Assembly: GCA_017399555.1 (NCBI GenBank)
Contig: JAFQBW010000008.1
Coordinates: 1-53,066 of the forward strand
Source of the DNA: Methanocorpusculum sp.
GTDB taxonomy: Archaea > Halobacteriota > Methanomicrobia > Methanomicrobiales > Methanocorpusculaceae
Length of the DNA: 53,066 nt
Direction: 5' to 3'
The position numbers were made by a program, and so were the translations under genes. A model generated the notes under the pieces. That model saw nothing but the letters and a program-made list of their open reading frames with translations, searched no databases and was not told the DNA's origin. Positions within the stretch are counted from its first letter, which is position 1. The number at the start of each line of letters is the position of its first letter. This document shows positions 24,921 to 33,449 of the stretch, one piece after another.

Positions 24921-25496
24921 TCAGTTGGGTACAGGGCCAATCCCCAGAGCGCCGACAAGGAAAAAGAAAACCACAACGGCCAGCGGTACAAAAAAGAGTA
25001 TGCCGGCGACAATGAATGTCTGAAGGCAAGGCAGCTTGTTCCTGCGACGCCATATCCCGTAGATAAGCGCTGCAACTGATGCCAGCAGGCAGATAACCGG
25101 GAAATAGATAAAGACAAAAGGCATCCACCCTGTAGCGTCGGCCAGAAAGACGCCTAACACGAGGAGCGCTGCAGCAGCAATGATTTTGATGACTGTCCTC
25201 CGCTCCTGCCTACGCTGGTGTCTAACGATTTCAAATGTATCTGTTAAGACCTCATCCACCGAGGCAGAGTCAATGGATGGTTCCGCCATCCTCTCGGAAC
25301 GCATAAGCTCCACGATGCCGACACCCAACGCCTGTGCCAGCGGCTCAAGGGAGTTGATGTCGGGCAGCCCGGCGCCTCGCTCCCATTTACTGACGGCTTT
25401 ATCCGTTACCTGCAGCTTGCGGGCCAAGTCAGCCTGCGTCATATTCTGTTCCTTCCGCACCTCTGCTATGAAGGCGCCAAATCTCTTTGCATCCAT
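24921..25496 (-). CDS. Membrane XRE-family regulator, 191 aa
   Basis: AAGGAGG lies upstream of the ATG. Residues ~5-60 are an HTH_3 domain (MTQADLARKLQVTDKAVSKW), closely similar to the N-terminus of the XRE protein at 14967-15857. After a charged linker there are about four membrane helices up to the C-terminus. The design is common in Firmicutes: a DNA-binding head tied to the membrane, perhaps responding to membrane state. It has its own promoter and terminator. Confidence 0.82.
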   Translation of the reverse strand: MDAKRFGAFIAEVRKEQNMTQADLARKLQVTDKAVSKWERGAGLPDINSLEPLAQALGVGIVELMRSERMAEPSIDSASVDEVLTDTFEIVRHQRRQERRTVIKIIAAAALLVLGVFLADATGWMPFVFIYFPVICLLASVAALIYGIWRRRNKLPCLQTFIVAGILFFVPLAVVVFFFLVGALGIGPVPN

Positions 25497-25520
25497 GATG
25501 TAGACCTCCTTGCTGCCTAC

Positions 25521-25549
25521 AGTCTACATGCATTTTTGCCTTGTGGCAA
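25521..25549 (-). promoter_or_regulatory. Sigma-A-like promoter for XRE gene
   Basis: Minus strand TTGCCA, a 17-base spacer and TAGACT with a TG directly before the -10. Confidence 0.6.
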
Positions 25550-25602
25550 CCGACGCTTCGTTTACATGACGTCTTTTCGACGTTTCTACGCAGCGTTCCG
25601 TT

Positions 25603-25637
25603 AAAAAGGGGCGGCACAGCGCCCTGCCGTACCGCCC
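25603..25637 (-). terminator. Terminator after beta-propeller gene
   Basis: GGGCGG...TG/CA...CCGCCC hairpin on the minus strand, followed by CCTTTTT, seven bases beyond the stop. Confidence 0.7.
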
Positions 25638-25643
25638 GCCCAA

Positions 25644-27530
25644 TCACCAAGTCATCTTCTGCACAGCAGCAGAGTCCATGGTGATGTAATAGTGTTCTCC
25701 ATCGTATTCCATTGTCTCGAAGCCATCACCGCTCCCTATCCCGATTTCTTTCAGAAGGATATAGGGATTCTCGGCCTGAGCGTCCACGCGATAGATGTTC
25801 CACGAGAAGGCAGAATTGCGGTAATCCCCCTGTCCGTCCGGCGAGAGCGACATGATACCGAAGGTGCTCTCATCATAGACTTCCCACACAAACTCAAACC
25901 GGTCTTCCGCAGGGATTTCCCCGGGTGAGTCATAGAGCAAACGCGGATTGGCGCTGTCAGAGAAATCAAAGATATCAATGCCGTCTGGTGTGTTGTTATA
26001 TCGGAGATAGACCCCATCACCCATTGAGATAATTGGCTCCAGTTTGCCAAAGGGACTGCCATAACTGTAGATATTAGCCACGCCGCTGACTGCATCGACG
26101 CAAAGGTCTGTGCCACTCATTTCAATTTCCAGTCCGGAAAACTCCACGAAGAACAGCCTTGCCTCCACCCGCACGTCATTTTCTTCCAGCGCGATGGTGG
26201 ATACTGTAGCGATTGTCCGATTCTCCTCCCAGAGCAGGTGGTCCATATCAAAGCGCATCCCATTGTCCAGTGCCAGCGTTTCCCAGTTCGTTTCGCCAGT
26301 GCTCATATTGGCTGTGATGGCCAGCAGTTCCGTCTTCTGGCTGCCGCCCGCGCTGGTCATATATTCCCCGATAATGCGGTAGATGCCGTCTTTTACATTT
26401 ACCGACCGCACATAGGGATAGCTGCCGTCCGGAAGCATCCCATCGCTGACCCGGACGCCCCCTTCCAGCCCCATCAGTGCCGCTGTGCTGATTTTCCCCG
26501 TGTAGTCAAAGCCATCACCTGTAGCGAAGGTGTAGATATCCGGATGCAGCACAAGCTTCTCTGTAGCTGTCTGTGTGACGATTGCCTGCCAGCCCGGGCC
26601 GTAAAACGCCTCCTCGATATCGCCGTAGAATGCCTGCTTATCCACGATGCCGCCGGAAGCCACGTCGATAATGGTAGTCGCAATATACTGCACGCTGGTC
26701 GGCTCGCCCAGGATGCAAACCTCATGGTTTTCCCATGGGATTTGCTCGCCGTTTTGGGAAAGCTCCGGCATGTATTCATCTGTGTCGTCCAGCCGGGACC
26801 AACCGCAGGCACAGACGCCATCCGACGTCATAAGATATAGCTTGTCGTCAGACACATAACAGGCCACCATGCTGCCAAGCTGGATAAATTCATCTGTCAG
26901 CACAGGAGACGTCGGGTTGGAAAGGTCATAGGTCGTCACCCGCACACTGCGTTCCTCATCCAGCTCTGAACCACCACTGACAAAGCTATCCACCAACACC
27001 AAACGGTCTCTGGCGAGGAACAGCTGCTCCGCTTCTCCTGCAATGCCCGACGCCGCTGCTGACGTCATGCTGCCAAGTTCTGATACCACCACTTGCCCTT
27101 GTCCGATGTGGTAGCCATACCCTTGATGTCCCACCAACTTCTTCCCCTCGATTATGTGCTGGCTGACGGCTTCGATATCCGGCGTAAAGCTACCGTCCGC
27201 CCCCAGAGTAGCTGCATGGTAGTCATTACTGCTCAAATAAGACAGAAGCTCCTCCAGCGTAGCATAGGTGTCCGATGTCGCCAATGCCACAGGCGGGTCG
27301 CTGCTGTCTGGCGGCACAACGACAGGACTGTCCGGTGTTGGGGGAACGGGAGGTGTGCTCCTCCATACATGTAGTCCAAATGCGCTGGCTGCGACCAGGC
27401 AGACACAGGCGGCCATGGCGCCCCACCGCCTCCAGTATCCGTGCATTTTCTTTGCTGGCGTTGTCTCACTGCGCTCCAGCAATTCATTCCCGATATGGTT
27501 CAGACCTCGATACAGGTCATTCCGATTCAT
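25644..27530 (-). CDS. Membrane-anchored beta-propeller protein, probable sigma-factor partner
   Basis: The 628 residues start with a ~30-residue cytoplasmic part (NRNDLYRGLNHIGNELLE), then a membrane helix at about 37-55. A Pro-rich stalk (STPPVPPTPDSPVVVPPD) leads to a large external domain. That domain has repeated strand motifs (VVVSELGSM, VRVTTYDLSNPTSPVL, TPDGIDIFDFSDSANPRLLY) as in the PF09826 beta-propeller family. Its ATG overlaps the end of the ECF sigma gene by 14 bases. Position and topology suggest it controls that sigma factor, although no classical anti-sigma zinc motif is visible. Confidence 0.75.
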   Translation of the reverse strand: MNRNDLYRGLNHIGNELLERSETTPAKKMHGYWRRWGAMAACVCLVAASAFGLHVWRSTPPVPPTPDSPVVVPPDSSDPPVALATSDTYATLEELLSYLSSNDYHAATLGADGSFTPDIEAVSQHIIEGKKLVGHQGYGYHIGQGQVVVSELGSMTSAAASGIAGEAEQLFLARDRLVLVDSFVSGGSELDEERSVRVTTYDLSNPTSPVLTDEFIQLGSMVACYVSDDKLYLMTSDGVCACGWSRLDDTDEYMPELSQNGEQIPWENHEVCILGEPTSVQYIATTIIDVASGGIVDKQAFYGDIEEAFYGPGWQAIVTQTATEKLVLHPDIYTFATGDGFDYTGKISTAALMGLEGGVRVSDGMLPDGSYPYVRSVNVKDGIYRIIGEYMTSAGGSQKTELLAITANMSTGETNWETLALDNGMRFDMDHLLWEENRTIATVSTIALEENDVRVEARLFFVEFSGLEIEMSGTDLCVDAVSGVANIYSYGSPFGKLEPIISMGDGVYLRYNNTPDGIDIFDFSDSANPRLLYDSPGEIPAEDRFEFVWEVYDESTFGIMSLSPDGQGDYRNSAFSWNIYRVDAQAENPYILLKEIGIGSGDGFETMEYDGEHYYITMDSAAVQKMTW

Positions 27531-28086
27531 CGATGTATCCCTCCTTCATCAGGTGAAGTTTCAGTTTCTTCCGTGTCCTTGTGAGAATCACGGAGACGTT
27601 CTTTTCTGTCAGTCCGTACCGGTCTGCGATGACGTTCATGGTCTCCGTGTAAAAGTATCTGCGGATAAACACGTTTCCGTCCCGCTCCGGCAGAGCCTGC
27701 ACGAATCGATGGAGGCTGCGGCCAAGCTCCTGATACTCGTAGTCCCGCTCCACGTCCGACTCGCTGGCGAGGCATTCCGCCAGCTCGTCCAGCACCATCA
27801 CGATTTCCCCGCCGCCACGTTTCTCTGTGTTCCTTGCGTGGAAGCGGTTGAAGGACAGGTTCCGCGTTATCCGGGCGAGGAACAAGCGGAGCCGCTGCGG
27901 GCGCTGCGGTGGCATGGCGTTCCATGCGTTGAGCCAGGTATCGTTGACACATTCCTCTGCGTCTTCATGGTTATGCAGGATATTATCCGCGATTGCAAAG
28001 CAGTAAGCGCCATACTTCTCGTTTGTTTCTGTTATGGCGTGAGAATCTTTCCGCCAATACAGGTCAATGATTCGTGTATCGTCCAC
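27517..28086 (-). CDS. ECF-type RNA polymerase sigma factor
   Basis: A GTG start at 28086 follows AAGGAGGAGG; a longer frame has no site. Of the 189 residues, about 15-80 fit sigma region 2 (EKYGAYCFAIADNIL, HEDAEECVNDTWLNAW) and about 120-180 fit region 4 (VFIRRYFYTETMNVIADRYG, EKNVSVILTRTRKKLK). It would direct RNA polymerase to a small set of promoters. It is coupled with the downstream membrane propeller gene. Whether it recognises the CATACTG leaders is unknown; its own promoter looks sigma-A-like. Confidence 0.88.
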   Translation of the reverse strand: MDDTRIIDLYWRKDSHAITETNEKYGAYCFAIADNILHNHEDAEECVNDTWLNAWNAMPPQRPQRLRLFLARITRNLSFNRFHARNTEKRGGGEIVMVLDELAECLASESDVERDYEYQELGRSLHRFVQALPERDGNVFIRRYFYTETMNVIADRYGLTEKNVSVILTRTRKKLKLHLMKEGYIDESE

Positions 28087-28154
28087 AGCAGGCCCTCCTC
28101 CTTTCCTCAATCTAAGGGACCCCTTCACCCTATAAGACAGGATATCATAGCTCT

Positions 28155-28184
28155 ATACTACATAAATCATCGACTTTTTATCAA
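28155..28184 (-). promoter_or_regulatory. Promoter for the sigma factor operon
   Basis: Minus strand TTGATA, an 18-base spacer and TAGTAT, about 69 bases upstream of the GTG start. Confidence 0.5.
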
Positions 28185-28196
28185 CCTCTTTATTCC

Positions 28197-28225
28197 TTGC
28201 TTCTTTTGGCCGATATTACTATTAT
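28197..28225 (+). promoter_or_regulatory. Sigma-A-like promoter for the GGDEF gene
   Basis: TTGCTT, a 17-base spacer and TATTAT, 37 bases upstream of the ATG at 28263, divergent from the sigma operon. Confidence 0.7.
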
Positions 28226-28262
28226 AGAAACGTCTTTTTCTTTTGGCGAAAGGAGACCCGTA

Positions 28263-29627
28263 ATGGAACTTGATGAAATACTGCAAACCAACAGGATAGA
28301 CAGCGGCAAGCCCGAGATACTGTTTTCCACCCTCCAGATGCTGCTGACTACCCTTCCAGATATGATTTTCGTGAAAGATATAAACCTCGTATACGTGGCA
28401 TCCACCGATTCCTTCGCGGCCATGACTGGCCATTCATCCGTTACTGACATCATTGGACGGACAGATGAGGAGATATTTGAAAGCCGGGAACTGGCAATGA
28501 GATATGTGGCGGATGACCGTAAGCTCCTCTCTGGCGGAAAACACCTGATTGATTACGTGGAGCCTCTTACAGACAAAGACGGAACGCCCCGATACAGCGC
28601 AACTTCCAAGTATATCCTCAAAAACGGCGACGGTGTACCTGTGGGACTGTTGGGCATTTCCCGTGACGTCACAAATAAGGTTCGGGCAAGGCAGCAGTAT
28701 CAGCAGGAAATCGAGTACCTGTTCAATCTGCCTGCCGACGCATACGCCGCAGTATTCATTGACGTCACCGACTGGCGCATTATTGGACAGCGAAGACAGG
28801 TGATTCACCAGTACGAAGTGCCCCTGTTTGATACGCTCTCCCACTTCATCAACATAGCGGAAACCGGCGTGGTCGATGCCGATGGTGAAGCTTATCAGTT
28901 CTATCGTGATTTTACCGAAGAAGCATTGAGCAGCATATACCTCAAGGGAAAAAGCGGCCTATCCATGGAATACCTTCGGAGAATGTCCGATGGGAACAGC
29001 TACTGGGTACGGGATGAGATAAAGTTTATGTCCGACCCGGAAAACGACCATCTTTGCCTCATGCTCGTTATCCGCGACGTCGATTCCGCCCACAAGGACG
29101 AAGAACAGCTGCGCCGTGCCGCTGAAACCGATGGGATGACAGGCCTGCTGAACCGTGCTGCCTCCAGGCAAAAAATCCAGGCATTCCTATCCGGAGAAGG
29201 CTCCAATGGAAAGCACGCTACCTTCATGATTGATATAGACAATTTCAAGGCTGTCAACGATAATTTCGGCCACCGCGAAGGAGACTTGCTCCTTACAAGG
29301 CTGGCAGAGGGCATCAGAGCCTGCTTCCGTGACTCGGATATCATCTCCCGCATCGGTGGGGATGAGTTCTTTGTACTTGCCAAGCATATGTCCAGCCATG
29401 ACGCCGCCAAAGCGCGTGCGGACAAACTCCTCTCCCTTGCCCAAGATATCTGTGCCCCTTATGCGTCTGTCTCCACATCCATCAGCATCGGCGTCAGCCT
29501 GTTCCATGAGGATGGCGATACTTTGACCGATTTATATGTGAAGGCGGACGGCGCCCTCTATCTGGCCAAGAACCGTGGGAAGAATCAGGTCGCTTTTGCC
29601 TCTGAACTTCATCAGGCTGATGCATAA
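28263..29627 (+). CDS. PAS-GGDEF diguanylate cyclase
   Basis: The start at 28263 is set by AAAGGAG. Residues ~20-145 hold a PAS domain (LPDMIFVKDINLVYVASTDS, then GLLGISRDVTNK). A second sensory segment occupies ~150-285. The C-terminal GGDEF domain (about 295-450) has an intact active site, RIGGDEFF, with the product-inhibition pair RxxD (RDSD) just upstream. It should make cyclic di-GMP from two GTP in the cytoplasm. No membrane helix is seen, so the signal is probably internal. An HD-GYP protein at 44745 could degrade the product. Confidence 0.92.
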   Translation: MELDEILQTNRIDSGKPEILFSTLQMLLTTLPDMIFVKDINLVYVASTDSFAAMTGHSSVTDIIGRTDEEIFESRELAMRYVADDRKLLSGGKHLIDYVEPLTDKDGTPRYSATSKYILKNGDGVPVGLLGISRDVTNKVRARQQYQQEIEYLFNLPADAYAAVFIDVTDWRIIGQRRQVIHQYEVPLFDTLSHFINIAETGVVDADGEAYQFYRDFTEEALSSIYLKGKSGLSMEYLRRMSDGNSYWVRDEIKFMSDPENDHLCLMLVIRDVDSAHKDEEQLRRAAETDGMTGLLNRAASRQKIQAFLSGEGSNGKHATFMIDIDNFKAVNDNFGHREGDLLLTRLAEGIRACFRDSDIISRIGGDEFFVLAKHMSSHDAAKARADKLLSLAQDICAPYASVSTSISIGVSLFHEDGDTLTDLYVKADGALYLAKNRGKNQVAFASELHQADA

Positions 29628-29651
29628 CCCTATACTTCCGCAGGAAAAGAA

Positions 29652-29695
29652 ACAGCAGGAAGCATATCTACCGATTGCTTCCTGCTGTCTTATTA
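29652..29695. terminator. Bidirectional terminator
   Basis: ACAGCAGGAAGC / GCTTCCTGCTGT, a 12-bp perfect stem between convergent genes. Confidence 0.85.
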
Positions 29696-30256
29696 TTCTA
29701 CTTGGACCTCTGCAGCGGCCGCAGACGCCACCTGTTCCGGAGCTGGAACTGCGATTTCCGCCTCCCCTGCGATTTCATTGGCGCTCTTTGTCCTGCCGTC
29801 TGCCGGCTCCTCGTCCTCGAACAGGGAGTCGTATTTTTCGCCCTCCCCCTGCTTCATCATCGCAGCGGTCTTTGCTGCCATGTAGAGTTCCTTGCTGTAC
29901 TCCATCAGTTTCTGCTCGTCCTTCTGCGGCACCTCCCCGCCGGAGGCGATGCGGCGGTATATCTCCATTATCTTAGCCAAATCATCAGCCGCTTCTGAAA
30001 GCACCTCGCTTTGCTGCCGGGCCACCTCCGCGTTATGGATGGCCGTCTTTCTGGCCATGATGTCTTCCATGACGCCCATTGTCGCTTCGTACTGGGCATC
30101 TACAACAGCCAGCTCCCGGGAAATCTCCACCCTGTCAAAGTTCTGAGCGCCCGGGTCGTTTTCATTGTCTTTCAGCAGCTTCGTGAGCGCCTGCTTTTGA
30201 TTACGAAGGACATCCAACTGGGCGGAATATGCTTTTCTCACTTCCTCTATTTTCAC
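29693..30256 (-). CDS. Coiled-coil protein, 187 aa
   Basis: The first ~145 residues are continuous charged helix (VRKAYSAQLDVLRNQKQALT, then QQSEVLSEAADDLAKIMEIY), followed by an Ala/Glu-rich tail. It is probably a cytoplasmic oligomer. GGAGG is upstream. It lies in the same direction as the next gene, 65 bases apart. Not recognised beyond the coiled coil. Confidence 0.65.
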   Translation of the reverse strand: MKIEEVRKAYSAQLDVLRNQKQALTKLLKDNENDPGAQNFDRVEISRELAVVDAQYEATMGVMEDIMARKTAIHNAEVARQQSEVLSEAADDLAKIMEIYRRIASGGEVPQKDEQKLMEYSKELYMAAKTAAMMKQGEGEKYDSLFEDEEPADGRTKSANEIAGEAEIAVPAPEQVASAAAAEVQVE

Positions 30257-30321
30257 AAGGCAGACCTCCCTTCTATGAATTATATCGACACAGAGAGACG
30301 GTATCGTAAGTGTAAGCCGGC

Positions 30322-30726
30322 TTATTCTGGACGCATCATATTGTCGATATCATCCAGAAGGTGGCTTGCAAACCATGCCCGCTGGTCCGGTGTCAATCTC
30401 TCAAAGCACCTGTTCGCATTCTCTCTCCCTAAAGCCGCCCTTTCATAAACGTCTTCCGCATATTCCTCGGGCACCATAGCCAGCAAGACCGTCACAAGTT
30501 CAAGAAATGCAGCGTTGGTTTCCTCCTGTGGAAGATTAGATAACTGCATGATGACTTCCTGATACGCAATGGACACGGCCAAATCTTTATCCTTCGCCTT
30601 CATTTGCATCGTTAGACGGTCAATGACCTCTCCTATCGACAGGCCGGTTTCGTTAGATAGCTTCTCAAGGCCTTCCGCAGTCATCTTCATGACTGTAGCT
30701 TCTATCCGTGTTGTATTCTTCCCCAC
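30322..30726 (-). CDS. Hypothetical 134-aa protein, RHH-like N-terminus
   Basis: The N-terminus (TTRIEATVMKMTAEGLEKLS, then GLSIGEVIDRLTMQM) has the strand-helix-helix layout of ribbon-helix-helix DNA-binding proteins. The rest is helical, acidic and unrecognised. It lies just after the beta-lactamase-fold gene and is probably co-transcribed with it. The assignment is by eye only. Confidence 0.55.
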   Translation of the reverse strand: MGKNTTRIEATVMKMTAEGLEKLSNETGLSIGEVIDRLTMQMKAKDKDLAVSIAYQEVIMQLSNLPQEETNAAFLELVTVLLAMVPEEYAEDVYERAALGRENANRCFERLTPDQRAWFASHLLDDIDNMMRPE

Positions 30727-30747
30727 CGCATTGCTCCTTTCTCTTTC

Positions 30748-32127
30748 CTATGGCCGGCAGTTCCCACAAGGGTCATAGCCGGCGCTGACGGCAGCGTTTC
30801 TTGTGTCAAAATAGACCCGGTTCTTCTCCATCGGCAGGCTGCCGCAGGTAGGCAGGTGAAACTTCTTGGAGTTTTTGTTTCCAATGTAGTCTTCCGCATC
30901 GTCCTGTATCTGCGGCGGCGCCACGGGGGCATCGTTCTCCTGTCCCAATACGCTTGGTTTACAGTTCCCGCAAGGTGAATATCCCGCCGAAGCCGCTTCC
31001 TGCGCCGTATCGAAGTAGACCCTGTTTTGTTCAGCGGGAAGGCTCCCGCACGTAGGCGAATGATATTTCTTGGAATTCTTATTGCCTATGTATCCGACAT
31101 CATCGGCATTCTGACCACTGCCGTCCACTGTTGTTGGGTTCGTGATGACTGTGCCGCTTTTCTCCGTAGTAAATTGCACCGTTTTCCCATCGCTGATACA
31201 GATGACGTCTCCCTGCATGTCGGTACGATAGACCTCAGCGCCCGCGTCGCGGTACCGGCTCATCACATCATCGTGGGGATGCCCATAGCTGTTCCCCTCA
31301 CCCACAGAAATGACGACGTACTGGGGCATGACCTCACGCAGGAACACATAGCTGGAGGAGGTCTCACTGCCGTGATGCGGTGCTTTGAGGACGGTGGCAG
31401 ACAAGTCATAGCCGTCATCCACCAGCATCCGCTCCACCTCTGCCTCCGCATCGCCGGTGAACAGGAACGACGTCTCTCCATATTGGACTTTACAGCAGAT
31501 AGAGGTATTATTGAGATTATCCGCATCCTCCACCTGAGGTCCATAGAACACGACTTGACTTTGGCCAAGCGCAATGGTATCGCCCGGTTCCGGCGTCGTA
31601 ATCGCCTCTGCCGCTTTTTCCGCCTTCTCAATGAAATTAGCGTAAGCCTCTGAATCCGAGCCTGTTTCCGGTATGAATACTGTCCCGGCGGAACACAGGG
31701 ACAGCGCACCGGCCAACCCGCCAATGTGGTCTTCATGGGCATGGGTCCCAATCACGTAATCCAGATGGCTGACACCAAGGCCCTGCAGGTAGGCATACAT
31801 GAGGCTGGAATCGCCCACGTTCCCACCGTCTATCAGCAGAGTCTGCCCATCGCAGATAAACAGCGCTGCATCTGCCTGACCCACATCGATAAAGTGTACC
31901 TCCAGCGTTCCGGATACGGGCGACGGCATCTGCACCAGCTGCTGCGCATCCCCCGATTCAGCTTCCTTCCCGGAACTATCCGACGCCATCTGTTGGCTAA
32001 AGCCAGACTCGTTCCCGCCCTGATTGCGGCTGTCATCTACCCGGGTATCCTCAGGCACACCACAGGCGGCCAGACAAAGGCTCAACCCAACTATGGCTAT
32101 GGCCAGGCAATGTCGTATCCTTCTCAA
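30748..32127 (-). CDS. ComEC-like metallo-beta-lactamase-fold lipoprotein with two Cys-rich repeats
   Basis: The start is taken as TTG 32127, five bases after AAGGAGG. A signal peptide ends in LAAC (lipidated Cys at about residue 22). After a Ser/Gln-rich linker comes a beta-lactamase-fold domain (~75-335) with THAHEDHIGG metal ligands, FLFTGDAE and APHHGSE, like the hydrolase part of ComEC. The C-terminus has two copies of a ~45-residue module: YIGNKNSKK[YF]H.PTCGSLP ... VYFDT...A..AGY.PCGNC.P. These resemble the Ada-type metal-binding repeat. It is probably an external nuclease or hydrolase. The upstream gene ends at 32138. Confidence 0.85.
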   Translation of the reverse strand: MRRIRHCLAIAIVGLSLCLAACGVPEDTRVDDSRNQGGNESGFSQQMASDSSGKEAESGDAQQLVQMPSPVSGTLEVHFIDVGQADAALFICDGQTLLIDGGNVGDSSLMYAYLQGLGVSHLDYVIGTHAHEDHIGGLAGALSLCSAGTVFIPETGSDSEAYANFIEKAEKAAEAITTPEPGDTIALGQSQVVFYGPQVEDADNLNNTSICCKVQYGETSFLFTGDAEAEVERMLVDDGYDLSATVLKAPHHGSETSSSYVFLREVMPQYVVISVGEGNSYGHPHDDVMSRYRDAGAEVYRTDMQGDVICISDGKTVQFTTEKSGTVITNPTTVDGSGQNADDVGYIGNKNSKKYHSPTCGSLPAEQNRVYFDTAQEAASAGYSPCGNCKPSVLGQENDAPVAPPQIQDDAEDYIGNKNSKKFHLPTCGSLPMEKNRVYFDTRNAAVSAGYDPCGNCRP

Positions 32128-32137
32128 AGCTGCCTCC

Positions 32138-32623
32138 TTAATTGTCCTCCTCTGTCGCAAGCGGTTTCGTCAAATAGGCGGGAATGTAGACGCACAGCAG
32201 GTCATCCTCCGCCGTAATTGAGATACCATCGAATGTACTGAAAATCTCTGCCCACATATGCCGCGACAGGTCTCCCTGTTCGTCGCCTACATGGATAATG
32301 CCGTATGTGTAGTATTTGATATAGCCGAAGGACTGGTCATCCTTTATCTCATATACCATACGGTCACAATGGAACTCCGCGTTCTTTTTCAAGATTTCAA
32401 CAGTCTTTTGAAATTGGTACAGCATCTCGGCGTCAAGAATCCTTACCGTCTTTAACGCCCTCTCCTGCGTCTTTTCCATAGTCCGATGGAGCCATTCCAA
32501 TGATTCTTCCTTCTTCCGCTCATCCTCCGCTTTCTCCGCATCGGTACGGGCATCCAGCTCCTCCTGAATTTGCTTCTGCATGTTTCTCCAGTGCATCTCG
32601 GAATAATCATATTCTATCTTCAT
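32138..32623 (-). CDS. Hypothetical coiled-coil-containing protein, 161 aa
   Basis: The start at 32623 follows GGAGGTG by six bases; the frame extends further upstream without a ribosome site. Residues ~10-75 are a highly charged helix (QKQIQEELDARTDAEKAEDE). The C-terminal half has aromatic strands (SFGYIKYYTYGIIHV) and ends in YIPAYLTKPL. It is the first gene before the beta-lactamase-fold lipoprotein, whose ribosome site begins just after its stop. Not recognised. Confidence 0.6.
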   Translation of the reverse strand: MKIEYDYSEMHWRNMQKQIQEELDARTDAEKAEDERKKEESLEWLHRTMEKTQERALKTVRILDAEMLYQFQKTVEILKKNAEFHCDRMVYEIKDDQSFGYIKYYTYGIIHVGDEQGDLSRHMWAEIFSTFDGISITAEDDLLCVYIPAYLTKPLATEEDN

Positions 32624-32776
32624 CATACACCTCCAGAGCTGGCGATACAATCGCTCGCTTACAGCTCCTACTATACCACATCTGTGTGTATCATACAACC
32701 AACCCCTCCAGTCTCGCTTCATTTCATCCAGTGACACTATCGGTTAAACTTGTGTATGAATGGAGGGTGATGTTTT

Positions 32777-33127
32777 ATGGCCACCGAAAAGAAAGAAATC
32801 AATGTTGAGATAGGGCGACGTATTCGCGCACAGAGAGAGCGGGTCGGGATGACCCGGGAACAGCTTGCGGAGCGTGTCGACGTCACGCCCCGTTTTATTG
32901 CCGATGTGGAACGCGGCTGGTGTGGACCAAGCCTGACCACACTGAAGCAGATATGCGTTGTCCTTGGCGTCAGCAGCGACAGCCTTCTGTGGGATGACCG
33001 GCAGACCATTGACCTCAATAACCGGCTCCTCTATGTGGATGAAAAATACTGGCCCATTCTGGACGAGCTTCTGGTCAAGCAAATTGACCTTCTTCGGCTC
33101 GCCGAGGTGCCTGACGAGAAGGCATAA
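32777..33127 (+). CDS. XRE-family transcriptional regulator, 116 aa
   Basis: GGAGGG lies upstream. Residues ~10-70 form an HTH_3 domain (GMTREQLAERVDVTPRFIAD, then VLGVSSDSLLW). The C-terminus is helical with no membrane segment, unlike the other four XRE proteins in the window. It is likely a cytoplasmic repressor of unknown target. It is divergent from the gene ending at 32138. Confidence 0.85.
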   Translation: MATEKKEINVEIGRRIRAQRERVGMTREQLAERVDVTPRFIADVERGWCGPSLTTLKQICVVLGVSSDSLLWDDRQTIDLNNRLLYVDEKYWPILDELLVKQIDLLRLAEVPDEKA

Positions 33128-33159
33128 GTTTTCTTTCCCTCCTTGAGCAGACAATCCGC

Positions 33160-33174
33160 AATTCTGACATACTG
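33160..33174 (+). promoter_or_regulatory. Possible CATACTG box without second box
   Basis: CATACTG at 33168-33174 lies 32 bases before the small membrane protein gene. The upstream sequence is less pyrimidine-rich and the second box is not recognisable, so membership in the leader family is doubtful. Confidence 0.3.
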
Positions 33175-33205
33175 AGGTATCTGATGGGAAAGGGACGATG
33201 CCTAT

Positions 33206-33331
33206 ATGATTGCGGTAGGAATCATCTGCCTGATGGTTGGCGCCATCTTTGGATATGTGGCCTGCGCGATGCTCACAGTCGCATCCCGGGCCGACGACGC
33301 CATGGAACAGGCGCTGGAACAACACAAGTAA
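33206..33331 (+). CDS. DUF3789-like small membrane protein, 41 aa
   Basis: The 41 codons encode one membrane helix (IAVGIICLMVGAIFGYVACA) followed by a short SRADDAMEQALEQHK tail. This matches the remembered pattern of DUF3789 micro-proteins found on Firmicutes mobile elements. The ribosome site is weak. It is followed by a strong terminator. Too short for default gene finding, but the helix and ending look real. Confidence 0.6.
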   Translation: MIAVGIICLMVGAIFGYVACAMLTVASRADDAMEQALEQHK

Positions 33332-33345
33332 ATCCCCATGAAAAG

Positions 33346-33375
33346 CAGCGCGGCTCCAGAGATGGAGCCGCGCTG
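33346..33375 (+). terminator. Terminator
   Basis: CAGCGCGGCTCCA / TGGAGCCGCGCTG, a 13-bp perfect stem with a 4-base loop, followed by TTCCCTTG. Confidence 0.85.
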
Positions 33376-33394
33376 TTCCCTTGCTCCCACCTTC

Positions 33395-33423
33395 TTGCAA
33401 TCTGCAAATGCATCCGGTATAAT
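33395..33423 (+). promoter_or_regulatory. Consensus sigma-A promoter
   Basis: TTGCAA, a 17-base spacer and TATAAT, the best promoter in the window, 27 bases before the TTG start at 33450. Confidence 0.85.
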
Positions 33424-33449
33424 TCCCATATGGATGGAGGTGAGGTTTA

